From: Batillaria attramentaria
Lineage: Eukaryota; Mollusca; Gastropoda; Batillariidae
Assembly (NCBI GenBank): GCA_018292915.2
Contig: JACVVK020000214.1
Span: 632,501 to 696,500, forward strand
DNA length: 64,000 nucleotides
Direction of reading: 5' to 3'
A program made the position numbers and the translations under genes. Below, in pieces: positions 1 to 12,336 of the stretch (position 1 is the first letter of the stretch; each line of letters opens with the position of its first letter). Below the pieces are notes generated by a model, which worked only from the letters and a program-made list of their open reading frames with translations, searched no databases and was not told the DNA's origin.

Positions 1-1680
1 GTGGTCAAGTGTACATGAGTGTCAATTGTGTTCACAGCGGTCCAGTCCGGACAAGTTCAGGGTTCCGGTCCCTAATGGCTGTACGGGAGGTCGAACTGGG
101 TTGCTGAAGGCCTCGGTGTAGCGCCGCAACGCCAGGAAGTTGCCGTCGGACTCTCCTACTGGCTACGACAGCTTCTACTTCATGACAAGCGTCGACAGCC
201 ACGAAGGACTACTTCACCTCTGTCTTCGTGGGACTGCTCGCCGCCTTGGGCCTTGTATACTAGACTCATAAGTATACCCGATCTGTCGTAAGAGCCACAT
301 ACGACAACAGTCACGGACTGAAATTGTGTAACGAACTAAATTCTTCATTTATATTATTTTCTTGAGAGCACTGACAGTGTTTCATTTTGTCGGGTTTCCG
401 TAGCCGTGACAGACGGTTAGGAACCGCGCGCCTCTCTCATTTGTACTTATATGGGTTAAGAAATGTTTGTGTGATTGTACCCTTGTATGCCCCTGTGTAA
501 CTGTGCACGACTGCGTATGGTGTGTGCGTGAATGTGATTGTGATTGTGTGAGTACACGGAACGCAAGACATGGTCGGGACAACTCGTGGGTAAGTTGTTG
601 TGCGATGTAAGATGATGTAAGATGTAAGATGATGTGCGATGTAAGATGATGTGCGATGTAAGATGATGTGCGATGTAAGATATTGTTTGATGTACGACAT
701 TCTTCTCTGTCTCTGTCTCTGTGTGCATGCCCCCCCCCCCCCCCCGCCCATATTCCGCCCCCCTCCCCCCCCTCCTTTCTCACCCGCTCTCTCTTTGCCT
801 TTGACTATCTCATGTTACATAAAAAAAATATGGTAACATGTGTACAGTTCTATCGGAACTATAAAGACCACAGACTAAACTCCAAACTGTTTTTACGTGG
901 TGGAAAAGGACGTTAAATTCATAAACACCGCCCCCCCCCCCCCCCCGAAACTGTTCATACAAAAATAAATGACCTCCACTACGCTCGTTCAGATATGCAA
1001 AGGACCATCTTGAAAAAGAATATACAGAACCATTATTTCCTAATGCTGTAACTATGCACAGAGAGAGAGAGAGAGTTTGGATTGTGGTCCGGCGGTGTGG
1101 TCATCCCATTTTCACAACAATAGAGGAACTGTAATCTTCAGCTCGCATTCACTTGCCACTCCACCTCCCATTCCCCCGCCCCCCCCCCCCTCCCCCCCTC
1201 CTTCTTCAATATCCCAACCCCTTGATTGTTAACTGCACCACAATGTTTAATCCCTTCTTGCTGTACTGCAGAATAAGGTCTGGGAATTCGGAGCATTCAC
1301 ATCATGATGGACACGCGAGGCAAGGTGTATATGAGCATGTTTACAATAAAATTTGCTTCATCTGTGTGAAACCGTGTGCACGTGTGTGTGTGCGCGTGTG
1401 GGTGCGCGCGCGCGTGTGTGTGTGTGTGTGTGCGCGTTTGTAAACTTTGAAACTTGTTGGTCTGCAGATCAATTTTCAAACTCACCGTTTCTAAAAACTT
1501 GGGTGAATGAGAAAATGAACAGCCCCAAGCTCTCCTAGTCAGCCGTATAACACGAGTGTTACTGCGGCAGACGCTGTGTGTTTCGGCCTCTGTTTGCTGA
1601 ACGCTAACCTGTGTACGTGTGACTGTGCACTTGACTAAGTATAGTGATGCTAGTCACCACTTCAACTGCTCCAAACGATT
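1..1680. other. No gene seen; low-complexity DNA
   Basis: Unique sequence to 590, then the short tandem repeat, poly-C runs (730, 930, 1180) and a GT tract at 1379. The ORFs here are made by these runs. Confidence 0.5.
600..690. repeat. GATGTAAGAT/GATGTGC short tandem repeat
   Basis: Irregular units of 17 bp (GATGTGCGATGTAAGAT). Followed by a poly-C run at 730-745. Confidence 0.6.
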
Positions 1681-2080
1681 TGGGGCGGTCGGTGGTCTAG
1701 TGGTTAAGACTTAGTCACCAGTACGAGAGGTCAGGTTCGAGTCCCACTCGGGGCGAAGGATTTTTGTTTCTCGTATGTGGCACCGTTCATTCGGGCCGAT
1801 CGTCGGGGGTTCTCTCCGGGTACTCCGGCTTCCTCCCCCTCTACTTTGGAAATGTTCAGCCCACAAAATGAGAAATTAAATGCAATTCTAAAATTCCAAA
1901 ATTTAAATTGCCGAGCTGGCCCTTCGCACCAAGTGACTGTAATGTGTTGATGTCCAGTGTGTGAGAGAATGCGTGTGATTTGCGTGAGCGTGCGTGTTGG
2001 GTTTAGCTCGCGGCGCTTTGAGCCAAATATTTGGGATAAAGCGCCTATATTATATGTGCTTAGTAATGCGAGTAGGAGTA
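1681..2080 (+). mobile_element. tRNA-derived SINE, family I
   Basis: tRNA-like head with A box TGGTCTAGTGG and B box GGTTCGAGTCC, then a body with CCGGGTACTCCGGCTTCCTC (a block shared by many invertebrate SINEs) and an end CGGCGCTTTGAGCC..AAAGCGCCTAT followed by AGT repeats. Matches 40041-40440 along its whole length. Confidence 0.75.
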
Positions 2081-2331
2081 GTAGTAGTAGTAGTGTGAAC
2101 TGGAAATGTAGGGCGTTGAGCCTTTGCTGTAATTGCTGTAATACGATACACACCATGACTGTGTTCACTACATCCCACCGGGGAGGAAATGCATACGGAA
2201 GAGAACTCTTGGACGTGGTCGTCGCAATGCCTGTGTCAGTTACCATAGGGTATAGACTGTACGTCTGAAATAGTCATGATAAGACTAGTTAAAACAACAA
2301 CAACAACAACAAGCCACTGCACACCAGTAGG

Positions 2332-2402
2332 AGCCACTTCAAGCCACTATTACGCAAGGCGTGACACCGCTGCAGATTGCGTAATAGTGGCTTGAAGTGG
2401 CT
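2332..2402. repeat. Perfect 26 bp hairpin
   Basis: 2332-2357 (AGCCACTTCAAGCCACTATT..) and 2377-2402 are exact reverse complements around a 19 nt loop. It directly follows a CAA repeat. Confidence 0.85.
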
Positions 2403-2504
2403 TCTAGTGGACTTTCAACAAATACGTGTAATATAAACGAGCTGTTTTGGTTGTGTCTAATATCGTATCACTTAAAACCTGCACCGTGACAGCATCTCAC
2501 ATGG

Positions 2505-2690
2505 TGGGTGGGTGGGTATTTGTGGGTTTTAACGTCCTTTTCCTGCACATACGGGTGATATCAAGGAAGGGGTAACGAGGAAAAGGGCCGGCACAAATAT
2601 TTGACCCCAGCCGGGATTCGAACTCACGACCCTAGCATTTAAAGTCCAACGCTCTACCATTCGGCCACAACGGCTCCCCTCACATTCTGG
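2505..2690 (-). mobile_element. tRNA-derived SINE, family II
   Basis: Minus strand: head GGGGAGCCGTTGTGGCCGAA with A box TGGCCGAATGG and B box GTTCGAATCCC, then GGCTGGGGTCAAATATTTGT, GGTGATATCA on the other strand, and AAGGACGTTAAAACCCAC with a (CCCA)n tail. Best seen by comparison with the other copies. Confidence 0.75.
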
Positions 2691-3344
2691 TACTGAGCCA
2701 ACAGTGACCAAGAGCACACCGAAAGCGCCGCTTAGATTTCCTGCTTAGATTGTAACAGACCGAGGAGCTGAAGACTCGGAGTTGGCTTTGTACTGCAGGC
2801 GATCGCAGAGATGTTAAAATCACATATTTGCAGTTGTTGATTACTTGGTTGCCCCTTTAACAACTTTGGGCTTTATGCACGGCAACAGGCTGTTACATAA
2901 TCCAGGACTAGCTTCACTAAGCTGCCACAAAAAGATTAGTCTGCGACTGTTTCAGTGGTTTGTTTCAGAGACTCATCAGTAAAGCATGCTGATGATAGTC
3001 CCTACATAACAAAGCTCAGACCAGTCTAGTCGCTGTTCGTGAATCAAGTCCCCGGGTGAGCAGTGTCCAACTCCAAGCAACGTTTACAACTGACATTCCC
3101 TGTGACTCACACACGTCACACCGGGTTAAAGCCGAAATGAGAGGCAAGTCTGCATCATGGTTCGTACACAAGGATGGAGCCTTACTACACGTGAAATACA
3201 AAGTGTTTCCGTTTGTTTTCCACAGACATCGAGAGTAAGCAATCAGCAAACATTCTAAAGGTCGTACAACTCTAATTATTTGGTACACCTGCTTACAGAC
3301 ACACCGTCCCACAAAGTTTCTGTTTTGTGCCTGTGACTGCGTCT

Positions 3345-3930
3345 GTACAGTCGTAATATCTACTCCATCCTACAGATAGTTCGTCTGTACACGCGTAATA
3401 TCTACTCCATCCTACAGATAGTTCGTCTGTACACGCGTAATATCTACTCCATCCTACAGATAGTTCGTCTGTACACGCGTAATATCTACTCCATCCTACA
3501 GATAGTTCGTCTGTACACGCGTAATATCTACTCCATCCTACAGATAGTTCGACTGTACACGGGTAATATCTACTCCATCCTACAGATAGTTCGTCTGTAC
3601 ACGCGTAATATCTACTCCATCCTACAGATAGATCGTCTGTACACGCGTAATATCTACTCCATCCTACAGATAGATCGTCTGTACACGCGTAATATCTACT
3701 CCATCCTTCAGATAGTTCGTCGGTACACGCGTAATATCTACTCCATCCTACAGATAGTTCGTCTGTACACGCGTAATATCTACTCCATCCTACAGATAGT
3801 TCGTCTGTACACGCGTAATATCTACTCCATCCTACAGATAGTTCGTCGGTACACGCGTAATATCTACTCCATCCTACAGATAGTTCGTCTGTACACGCGT
3901 AATATCTACTCCATCCTACAGATAGTTCTA
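3345..3930 (-). repeat. 42 bp minisatellite, 14 copies
   Basis: Unit AGTTCGTCTGTACACGCGTA..CTACTCCATCCTACAGAT. Copies are nearly the same, with single changes in units at about 3545, 3630, 3672 and 3706. As 42 is a multiple of 3, the - strand is open (ELSVGWSRYYACTD per unit) for 214 codons; no gene context supports translation. Confidence 0.85.
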
Positions 3931-4571
3931 CATGCAATACACTGACGTTTACTGGCCGTGCGAATGAGAATTTCAGCGGCCCGAAACTGTCCTAGTCAGT
4001 CGTGTGACAAGACTGTATGACTGTGGCAGATGCTGGGCAGCCGACGTAGACTGTCTGCATCGTACTATTGACGTTTGCTTGATGTGCGAACGAGAATTTC
4101 AACGACATGAAACTCTCCAAGTAAGGCGTGTGGCAAGACTATAACTGTGGCAGACGCTGCGCGTTTATACTTGTGTTTGCTCAATGTCGGCTTACGTAAT
4201 CTGGGCTGTAACTGTGTATTTGTGTTAGTGGTGTGATGCTAGGCACAACCAAAACATTCCCAACGTAACGGTCTGCAATCTCAACAAATGATCAGAAACA
4301 GTGTGTAAACAACAAACAAACGAACAAACAAACAAACATCTCTCCGACTGCTCAAAATACACAGTCAACTCTGTCACAGTTGCAGAGTTTTCAGCGTCCC
4401 TGAAACTTCTATAAAAGCCAAGGGCAGCCTAATATCATGACTATGTTCAGTGTCGACATTCGGAAAGGAAATACACCAAGAAGAAAATTAACACAATCGA
4501 GCATAGATACATATGTATACTGACAAGTTTTAGATTGTGCGTCTGACCTGACAGTTTGAAAGTGATTGAAA

Positions 4572-4662
4572 ATGGCGGCTGGCCGGATGCATACATGGCA
4601 AACGATTTTGTTGTTGTTGTTGTTGTTGTTGTTCCTCACTCCTGTCGGAGCCGCTGAAGACT
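4572..4662 (+). CDS. Gene 1 exon 1: signal peptide
   Basis: ATG at 4572 opens a short exon reading MAAGRMHTWQTI, eight leucines, then FLTPVGAAED, a textbook n-h-c signal peptide with cleavage likely near VGA-AED. It ends after one base of the next codon (phase 1) at the donor gtaagt. The hydrophobic core is encoded by a (TTG)n microsatellite, so its length may vary between alleles. No TATA box or promoter could be assigned upstream. Confidence 0.75.
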
Positions 4663-7600
4663 GTAAGTAGTTTGTTGTTTCATGTACGTTGTCTGGAAAT
4701 GAAGCCCGATATGAAATCTTAAATATCATTTTCATAGGACAGAAAAAAATAATTATGTGAGAAATAGTCGAGGGTGAAATATGCTTTGGTGAAGAATGGA
4801 ATCTAGACTCATAGAGGAAACTAAAATGTAATACTGCCCCTCGAAGCTATCGTGGATACTTCAACATTCCCGACTTGTTTGGTCCATTGTGTGGCAGGTG
4901 TACGGTTTGAGTTTCCGGACCTCGACAGCTCCCCGTACGTTCTCACGGCCCCGAGATTCAGCATCGTAAGACTGAGATTTGAGATACAAGAAGCCACACC
5001 CGGCTGTTTCCAGGACGTGTATGACGGGAAGATCTTGTTTGGCATTCAGCCAAACGAATCATCTTACTACTGCATTATTCGTTATACAAATGAGACACTT
5101 TCCCCACCGGACCCAATTAGAGAGTGTAGGACCACCTCAGATGACGGTGTGTATGAGTTCGTGAAAAACGTCACTGAGGAGGACACGGGGTTGATGTTCA
5201 ATAGCGATTACACAAAGGATGGTACAATGGCGACTGTCAAGTTCAACCTCACTTGTAAGTACATAATGAACGTTGGTTAGTTTATCTGTGTAGTGGTATG
5301 AAGACCTTCAGTACTCTCAATACTGACGGACCTCAACCTCCCCCCCCTCCTTCCCCAACGCTTTTCGTACCCTTCCCCCTGTACGCCGACTCATTAAGGC
5401 GTGAGTTGAGGGTTCATAACACTTAATTGCGTTGTAAATCTGCAGTGTCGTTGTGTAAACCGGCCGTTAGATATTAACAGGCCTTTCTGACTTCCTGAAC
5501 CCTCTAGACAACGGGTAAAACTGAGGTTGTTTTCATTCGTATTACGTACTTCGCCAAACATGTAATTACCGGTCGAGTGTTATATTTCTCCGGCTGTGAT
5601 ATCATAATGACAGTGCTCGGGTATGATTTGCATGATTCATGAACTAGTGTTAGGTGAACCTTCCATTCAAAACATGTCCAATGTACTGGAAAGTGTGACA
5701 ATATTCTACCGGTTTTATCGTTGTTCTTCTGGTTGTTGAACTTCTAACACGTGTTCATAACATCTGTGCTACCAACAATCAGGTCATTTTCAAAGCAGTA
5801 GATCCATCGTTGATAATGATAATGGAAGTTTGTAAAGTCATACAGTGAAGATAAAATGGGTGGTTAGGAACTTAACGATGAAATATCAGTATCAGGTGAC
5901 ACTTATTCCCCATTCCAGATAATTTTTGTTTCCAGAAAGATCTGTTCATCAAACACACAGTAAAGAGACACTGAAAACAAACATGATCATAGTATTCGGC
6001 TGCTTTGAGACAGGATCCACTTCTCTACAGAACTGACTATCACTGAAACATCTACACTGGCTGCCTCTTTACAATGATGGTTTATCCAAGTTTTAATTCT
6101 AAGAAAAAAGAAAGCAGTGTGTTTGTTATCAGTGCCTCACAAATGTCTCTGAAGTTCATGCTTTCCACGTTTATGATTTCCACCTTGCCACCTTGGGAGT
6201 TATTCCCCTCGTTTTTCCTCAACAAACAGACGGATAGGCCTCCTTGTACCGGGTCCGCCCTTCTCTTGGCCCCTGCGACGACGCCGAGACCTAGGCAAGG
6301 CTCCCCCTCCAATCCAGGATGTGGCGTCCCCGATCACTCATGGGTTGCCCGAACTAGCCGAGACCGAGCCGAGCTGAGTGATACCTACGATGGAAAAAAA
6401 AAAACAAAAATACTCGGTGACAAGGAAAGTGGACAGACCCCCGTGCATACACAGACCCGCAGGATGCATGCATTTTTTCGTGGCAGTTTTGTGCTCTGCT
6501 ACGAAAAATGCGTGCTTGTTGCGGCAAGGGAGACAACTCAATGCAGGCAATAATCTCTAAACAGGCTGGAAATGTACTGTGCTGGTGAATGCGACTGTGC
6601 ACACTGTGAAATAACACGGGGACCTCAAAGTTGTTAGCAACTGTCCACTTTCCTTCTTAGGTATCACTTAGCTCGGCTCTGTCTCGGTTAGCCCGAGTTG
6701 GGCGTCGTCGTAGGAGCGGGAGAAGCGCGGACTCGGTACAGGGTTGGCGGATGGGTGGGTGTTTAGTGTGCGGGAAACGTCTGGTTAGTGATCACGGAAG
6801 GTAATCAAAATCACGTACGCCTTTTTTTCCTTTCCTATACCGCTTCAAATGTGTCGACGACGATAGCTCTCATGTAAAGCCGTGATTTTAAAACATGAGC
6901 ATAATTATACACGTCTTTAGAGTGAAGTATCGTATTAGTACAAGCCGGTTTCTGGGTGGTAACAGAACATCCCCTTTTAATCGTTCTAACCGACAACTGA
7001 TAACTCAAAGCGTTTTGCTCGTGCTATGGCCTTTTGAATTTGAAAAAAACAACAACAAAAAACACGGTGGTATAGCGGGAGAACCCGCTGATTGGCGGTA
7101 TAATGGTTTGGAGCGGCATAGCACAGGAAAAACGCTCGTCTACTTTGTCCCCCCCCCCCACCTCTCCTCCCGCTCTCCCTCCCCCTCCCTTTGTGAGGCA
7201 AGCAGACGATGAAGGGTGTACGGTCAGGGTTGTGTGTTGGTGATGTTAGCCCGTAGCCGGTATGCCGATGAAACAGTTTTTCAATCAACTATGTTCTTAA
7301 TCAACTCGAGCTACCAGGAAATCCCCTCCTAATCAACTCGAGCTACTAAGAAATCCCCTCCTAATTAAATCGAGGTACCAAGAAATCCCCTCCTAATCAA
7401 ATCGAGCTTTCTTGGTAGCCCCCCCCCCCCCAAACCACACACACACACACACACACTGTCTTACATCTGCTTATTCATCAACCTAATAGACACTGGTACA
7501 AAGCTGATGTTTTTTAAGTTGTTTCTCTATAGAGAAACAACTTTATGAGACGGGGCAGATTTTGCTACGCGCAGCAGCAAGTTTTAGTGATACAAAACAA

Positions 7601-8701
7601 GACTGTGACGTTTCTCCACACAATACTTACTTTCACGCACACAGTGACGTAACGAAATCTGCGTCATAGACACCTTACGTGCACACTTTGCTGCTGCGTT
7701 CTTTTTGGCGGGAATGACGTGTGTGTGTGTGTGTGTGTGTGTGGACGGATGTAATGATGACTATCTGCTAAACCACCTCGCCGGATGGCTTTTTACTTTG
7801 AGATAAAATGGGCAGTCATATTCTCCAGAGCTATTTTTCACGATTTTTAGCCTGCCGCATTTTGAGAACAGTTATCGCCGATTTGAAAAAATCGGTCATG
7901 TCACGAATTTTTTCCAAAAAAATGTTCAAATGGCTTCCTTTTCTGAAATTGGGAAGATTATCCAATTATACTGCCTGTTTTCGTAGCACAGCTCTGTAGC
8001 TCTGACAGGTTTTGTGTAAGAAAAATATTTCCGAGGTAGGGGTGGTTTGCATATAAGGCCAAATATCTATGAAAAGACTCCTTCAAATTACTCATCATTC
8101 CGGTATTTTTGTCACTTGTGACAACTGCACATATGACATGAACTATTGCACTATTATAGCTTTAGTATTAAGAATAACAGAGCTTTTAGATAAACACATT
8201 TTTTCACGTTTCTGCAAGAAGCGCCGGTCCAAAAAGTTCCAACTTTGCAATTTCGTAAGTACAATCCAAGGCACTTTAAGTCCACGTTTCATCAGCTCTC
8301 TAGATCTTCCAGATTTTATGTCAAAATTAATTCAGTCCCGGAAGTCACAAAAGCAACAAGGAAATCACAAGATATGAAGAAGTATCATCTGTCAGACGAG
8401 CAGCGTGAGGCTGACGGCAAATGTTTGGTTCACAGACAAAATCTGCAAGTATCGTCACTGCTTCCGACATTTCATCAGCCCTCTACATCTTCCAGATTTC
8501 ATGTGAAAAATAATTCAGTCGGAGAAGTCACAAAGCCAATAGGGAAATCACAGGACATAAACAAGCATCCTCAGACGATCTCAGTGCTAGAGGCTGACGC
8601 CAAAAGTTTAGTTCACGGAATTGACGTCATCTCTCTCTCTCTCTGTATGACGACCTGCCTGAGGCTGACGTCAAAATTAATGTTTAGTTCACGGAACTGA
8701 C

Positions 8702-8743
<42 letters not shown>

Positions 8744-9565
8744 GGAGCCAGGGTGGCCGAATGGTAGCGCGTTGGACTTTCAATGCTTGTGCCGAAAGTT
8801 CGAATCCAGGCCGCTGGGGCCAAATATTTGTGCTGGCCTTTTTCTCGTTGCCCCGTCTTTGATATCACCCTTATGTGGTGGAAAAGAGCGTTAAACTCCT
8901 GAACACCCACCCACCCACCTTCTGCCTCTGCCTCTCTCTCTCCCTTCTTCCCACACCCGGCCCCACCCCCAGTCACGTGGCTAATCGGTCGAGGTCGTAG
9001 AGGATCTAGTGTCATCGGTAGAACTTGGAGAGGGGAGAACCGGCAACAATAACCCGCGCACTAACGGCCCCGCGCACTAACGGACCCGCGCACTAGCGGA
9101 CCCGCGCACTAGCGGACCCGCGCACTAGCGGCCCAGCCCCCCCCCCCCCCCCCCACACACACACACATAAAATTTTTTAATAAATTTATATGCTGACAAG
9201 ACTGAGACTCACCCAACAGTGGCCAAAGACACCACACACGTGTTGATGAGGACACACTCCTGACATCTCACTGGTAGCTACAGGTTTCTGGACTTAAAAA
9301 AAGGTATGTATACCGGCTCAGCGTTAACCAGGGTGGACAGAACTTCAGTGGGAAAGGTTACCAGAGCTGTTTTCTCAGAAGTCTGGTATCTTTATTTATG
9401 TCAAGCTCGCCTTCGCTTCAGTAAACCTCACAGTTGCAAGCAAATCTGCAAAAGTGAAAAAATAAAAAAAACAAGGAGGAACGGCCCCGTCCTACAAAGT
9501 TGTTTCTCCACCCACTGTTTTTGTGAAACCCATTTTTTCAAATGGAAATTTCTCGTAGATATAGG

Positions 9566-9631
<66 letters not shown>

Positions 9632-12292
9632 GGATCAATGGGTTGATGGGTGGGGGGGGGGGGTGGCACAGGAAAGCCCTGTGATCATGCTTTTCTAATG
9701 TGGAAGTTTTAAAGCATTAAATCACTCATATTTGTGTAGGATGGGCTGGGTGATTCACTTGATGAATGTATGTTGACAAATTCAGACATGCTATATTCTG
9801 GCTCGTGATTAGGCACTATACACACTGTGTTTGACATGTCACATTTACGGACTCCTGCAGATTTTTCATGTGATATGAACCTGACATTTTCGAAGATCAA
9901 AACATTGCTCTTATTTTCATCTGTCATAATGTATGTCATATACTTTTGTAGCTCGAGGAAAATATCTCAGATCATGTGCTGTGACTCACGAGCACCAAAG
10001 TGATACAAAACAAATTTCAAATTTATATACATGTATAAATGTTACTTTGGCCATTTAATAAAGAGTTTATGATGTATTTTATTATAAAGAAGTACAACCA
10101 ATGAAAACACTCATTTGTCAGATTTTTACCAATACCGGCAAGTCGTCCATAATACTACGCGTACATTGACCATCACCGTATATAATAAGCATTTTGATAT
10201 ATACTTCATTTCTGTTTGTTTAAATGATAATAAACCATTGGCAAGTGGCATAATAATTGATTTAAGTAGTACAAGAATCTGTTTATGATTTAGACCAGCT
10301 GTTTGTGAATATCACGTAAGTCGTCGAAGCGTGAAAGCGCGCCTTTAAGTTAAGGGCTGTAACTCTGGTGCATCCCTATGGATTCTTGGGAACATTTTTG
10401 AAATACAATCAGGATATCCTAGGAAGACATCTGGCACCATCGTAGTACATTCCCGGGGTGGGGGGGGGGGGGGTGCACGGTAGGCCCCGTCACCTTGGCA
10501 AGTATTGCTTCTTATAGATGATATGGCCGCGCAATAGCGGCCCCGCGCACTAGCGGACCCGCGCACTAGCGGACCCGGACCCGCGCACTAGCGGCCCCGC
10601 GCACTAGCGGACCCGCGCACTAGCGGACCCGCGCACTAACGGACCCGCGCAATAGCGGGCCGACCCCGAATAGGGAGGACTAAACTAAACTAAAACTAAA
10701 CACATAATGCTGCAGATGACACCCTAGAAATGCTTTAAAATTCACCAAAAAATTCACAAAAATCAGGCAGCCATAGACTCATGCGTAGAGGAAATTTAAA
10801 CAAATTCCAGTATTCCGTTTTTTGGCAATGTTGGCAGCGACCACATACCCCCTCATTCCACGGTCGTCTGCTGGCTCCTGTGCCAGCCGCGCATGAATAC
10901 AAATAGTCCACAAGCCAGCCTCATTTTTCCCAAATTTTACTATTACCTGGCATGAAACTTGTTTACAAAGTCAACAAAAAGCACCAGATTGCCATATTTT
11001 ACTATGCACACAAATTTTAAAAGGGGCAAAGATTTTCTACTATATTTAGCCGAGTTCTTACTACATGCCCCGGAAGCTAATACCGTCGCGTAGCCTGTAA
11101 ACACCCCTTAAACTCATTTTTCTAGAAAGATAATTTGCCACTGCACACCTCATCCATTTTCAAGATACACTGCCAAAGATTAGCTCTCAAAACATCTTGG
11201 TTCTCTTACAGCAGCACTTTTACTGATCCAACCCATATATATATATGAAAAGTCAAGCAGCAGAGGCACACTTTTTTCATGACTGCACAACTATTGAGAC
11301 CACTAAAACACAAGTTCTTTTCAAATTATCAACTCAATTTTTTTCACAGCAAGTAGCTACACATGTCCTGTGTGTAATGAACCTAACAAAATAACTTTTG
11401 GGCAGTTGATTATTTTTTGGTGCTTTTATTCCTATAGCACCCCTCAAAACTAGTCACATTTCACAGCTGCGGGCTAACTGCTTCAGTTCCTGAACATAAT
11501 CAAAATCATCTGGGATCTTCAAAATCAGCCAGTACAGTCTCTCAGGCCATGTTTATAATATTTATAATAATATGCAATAGGTATTTTGAACCTACCCCCT
11601 TTGGAATCACCCAAACAGTTGCCACACTCACACCAAGTATGCAGCCAATCTACTGGCAGGTTTTTCCTAGTTGCCTAAGGAGAACAGCCTGTGTGCCAGC
11701 TGATTTCTCACAGACGGCACTCACTGAGGAGGAGAAGCGCGTTCGGCGCACCATACACGTCAGCATCGATGACGCACGTTTTCTTACGTCACTGTCAGAG
11801 TTACACTTGCAAAATCGTCTCTGCGGGAGATCGGCAGTGACGTGCGTTTGTACCACAGATGTTTGCCTATGAACCATCGACGTATGGATCTATACGTCTG
11901 TGCTATGGACGTGGAAAATTTAGCCCGTCCTATGATGTTGTTTCCATTACTATGGAAACAACATAAAAAATACAAATCTTGAAGAGTCAAAGATAGAAGG
12001 CATAGAGCATGTTACTGGTCGACACTTATTCTAGACAGTAGGTATCAGACTTTCACGCGCCTATACATTCCAATACGTCCTAGCCATTTTATCTGGGGTA
12101 TTTATCAAGGCGCTTTGATGTATATTCTTTTCATGCAGTATGCACAACCTGTGGCATCATAAATGGTTTAGTAGACTATGGGATGGGGGAGGGCATGGGG
12201 TAAGTGCGTGGAAGGGAGGGGCTGATAAAAATAAGTAAATAATTTATAAGAAGAAAGGAAATTTCATTCAGTTACACTGGTACAGCACATGC

Positions 12293-12336
<44 letters not shown>

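Noticed and set aside
3293..3937. 214-codon minus-strand protein
   Set aside because: Open only because the 42 bp unit is a multiple of three; no homology or gene structure.
4852..4897. ATG at 4852 as start of the Ig exon
   Set aside because: The first 16 codons are intron with acceptor GTGGCAG before 4898; a signal-peptide exon upstream supplies the true start.
8742..8830. Functional tRNA gene
   Set aside because: A and B boxes are present here and in other SINE heads, but no proper acceptor stem or anticodon arm is kept, and SINE bodies follow.
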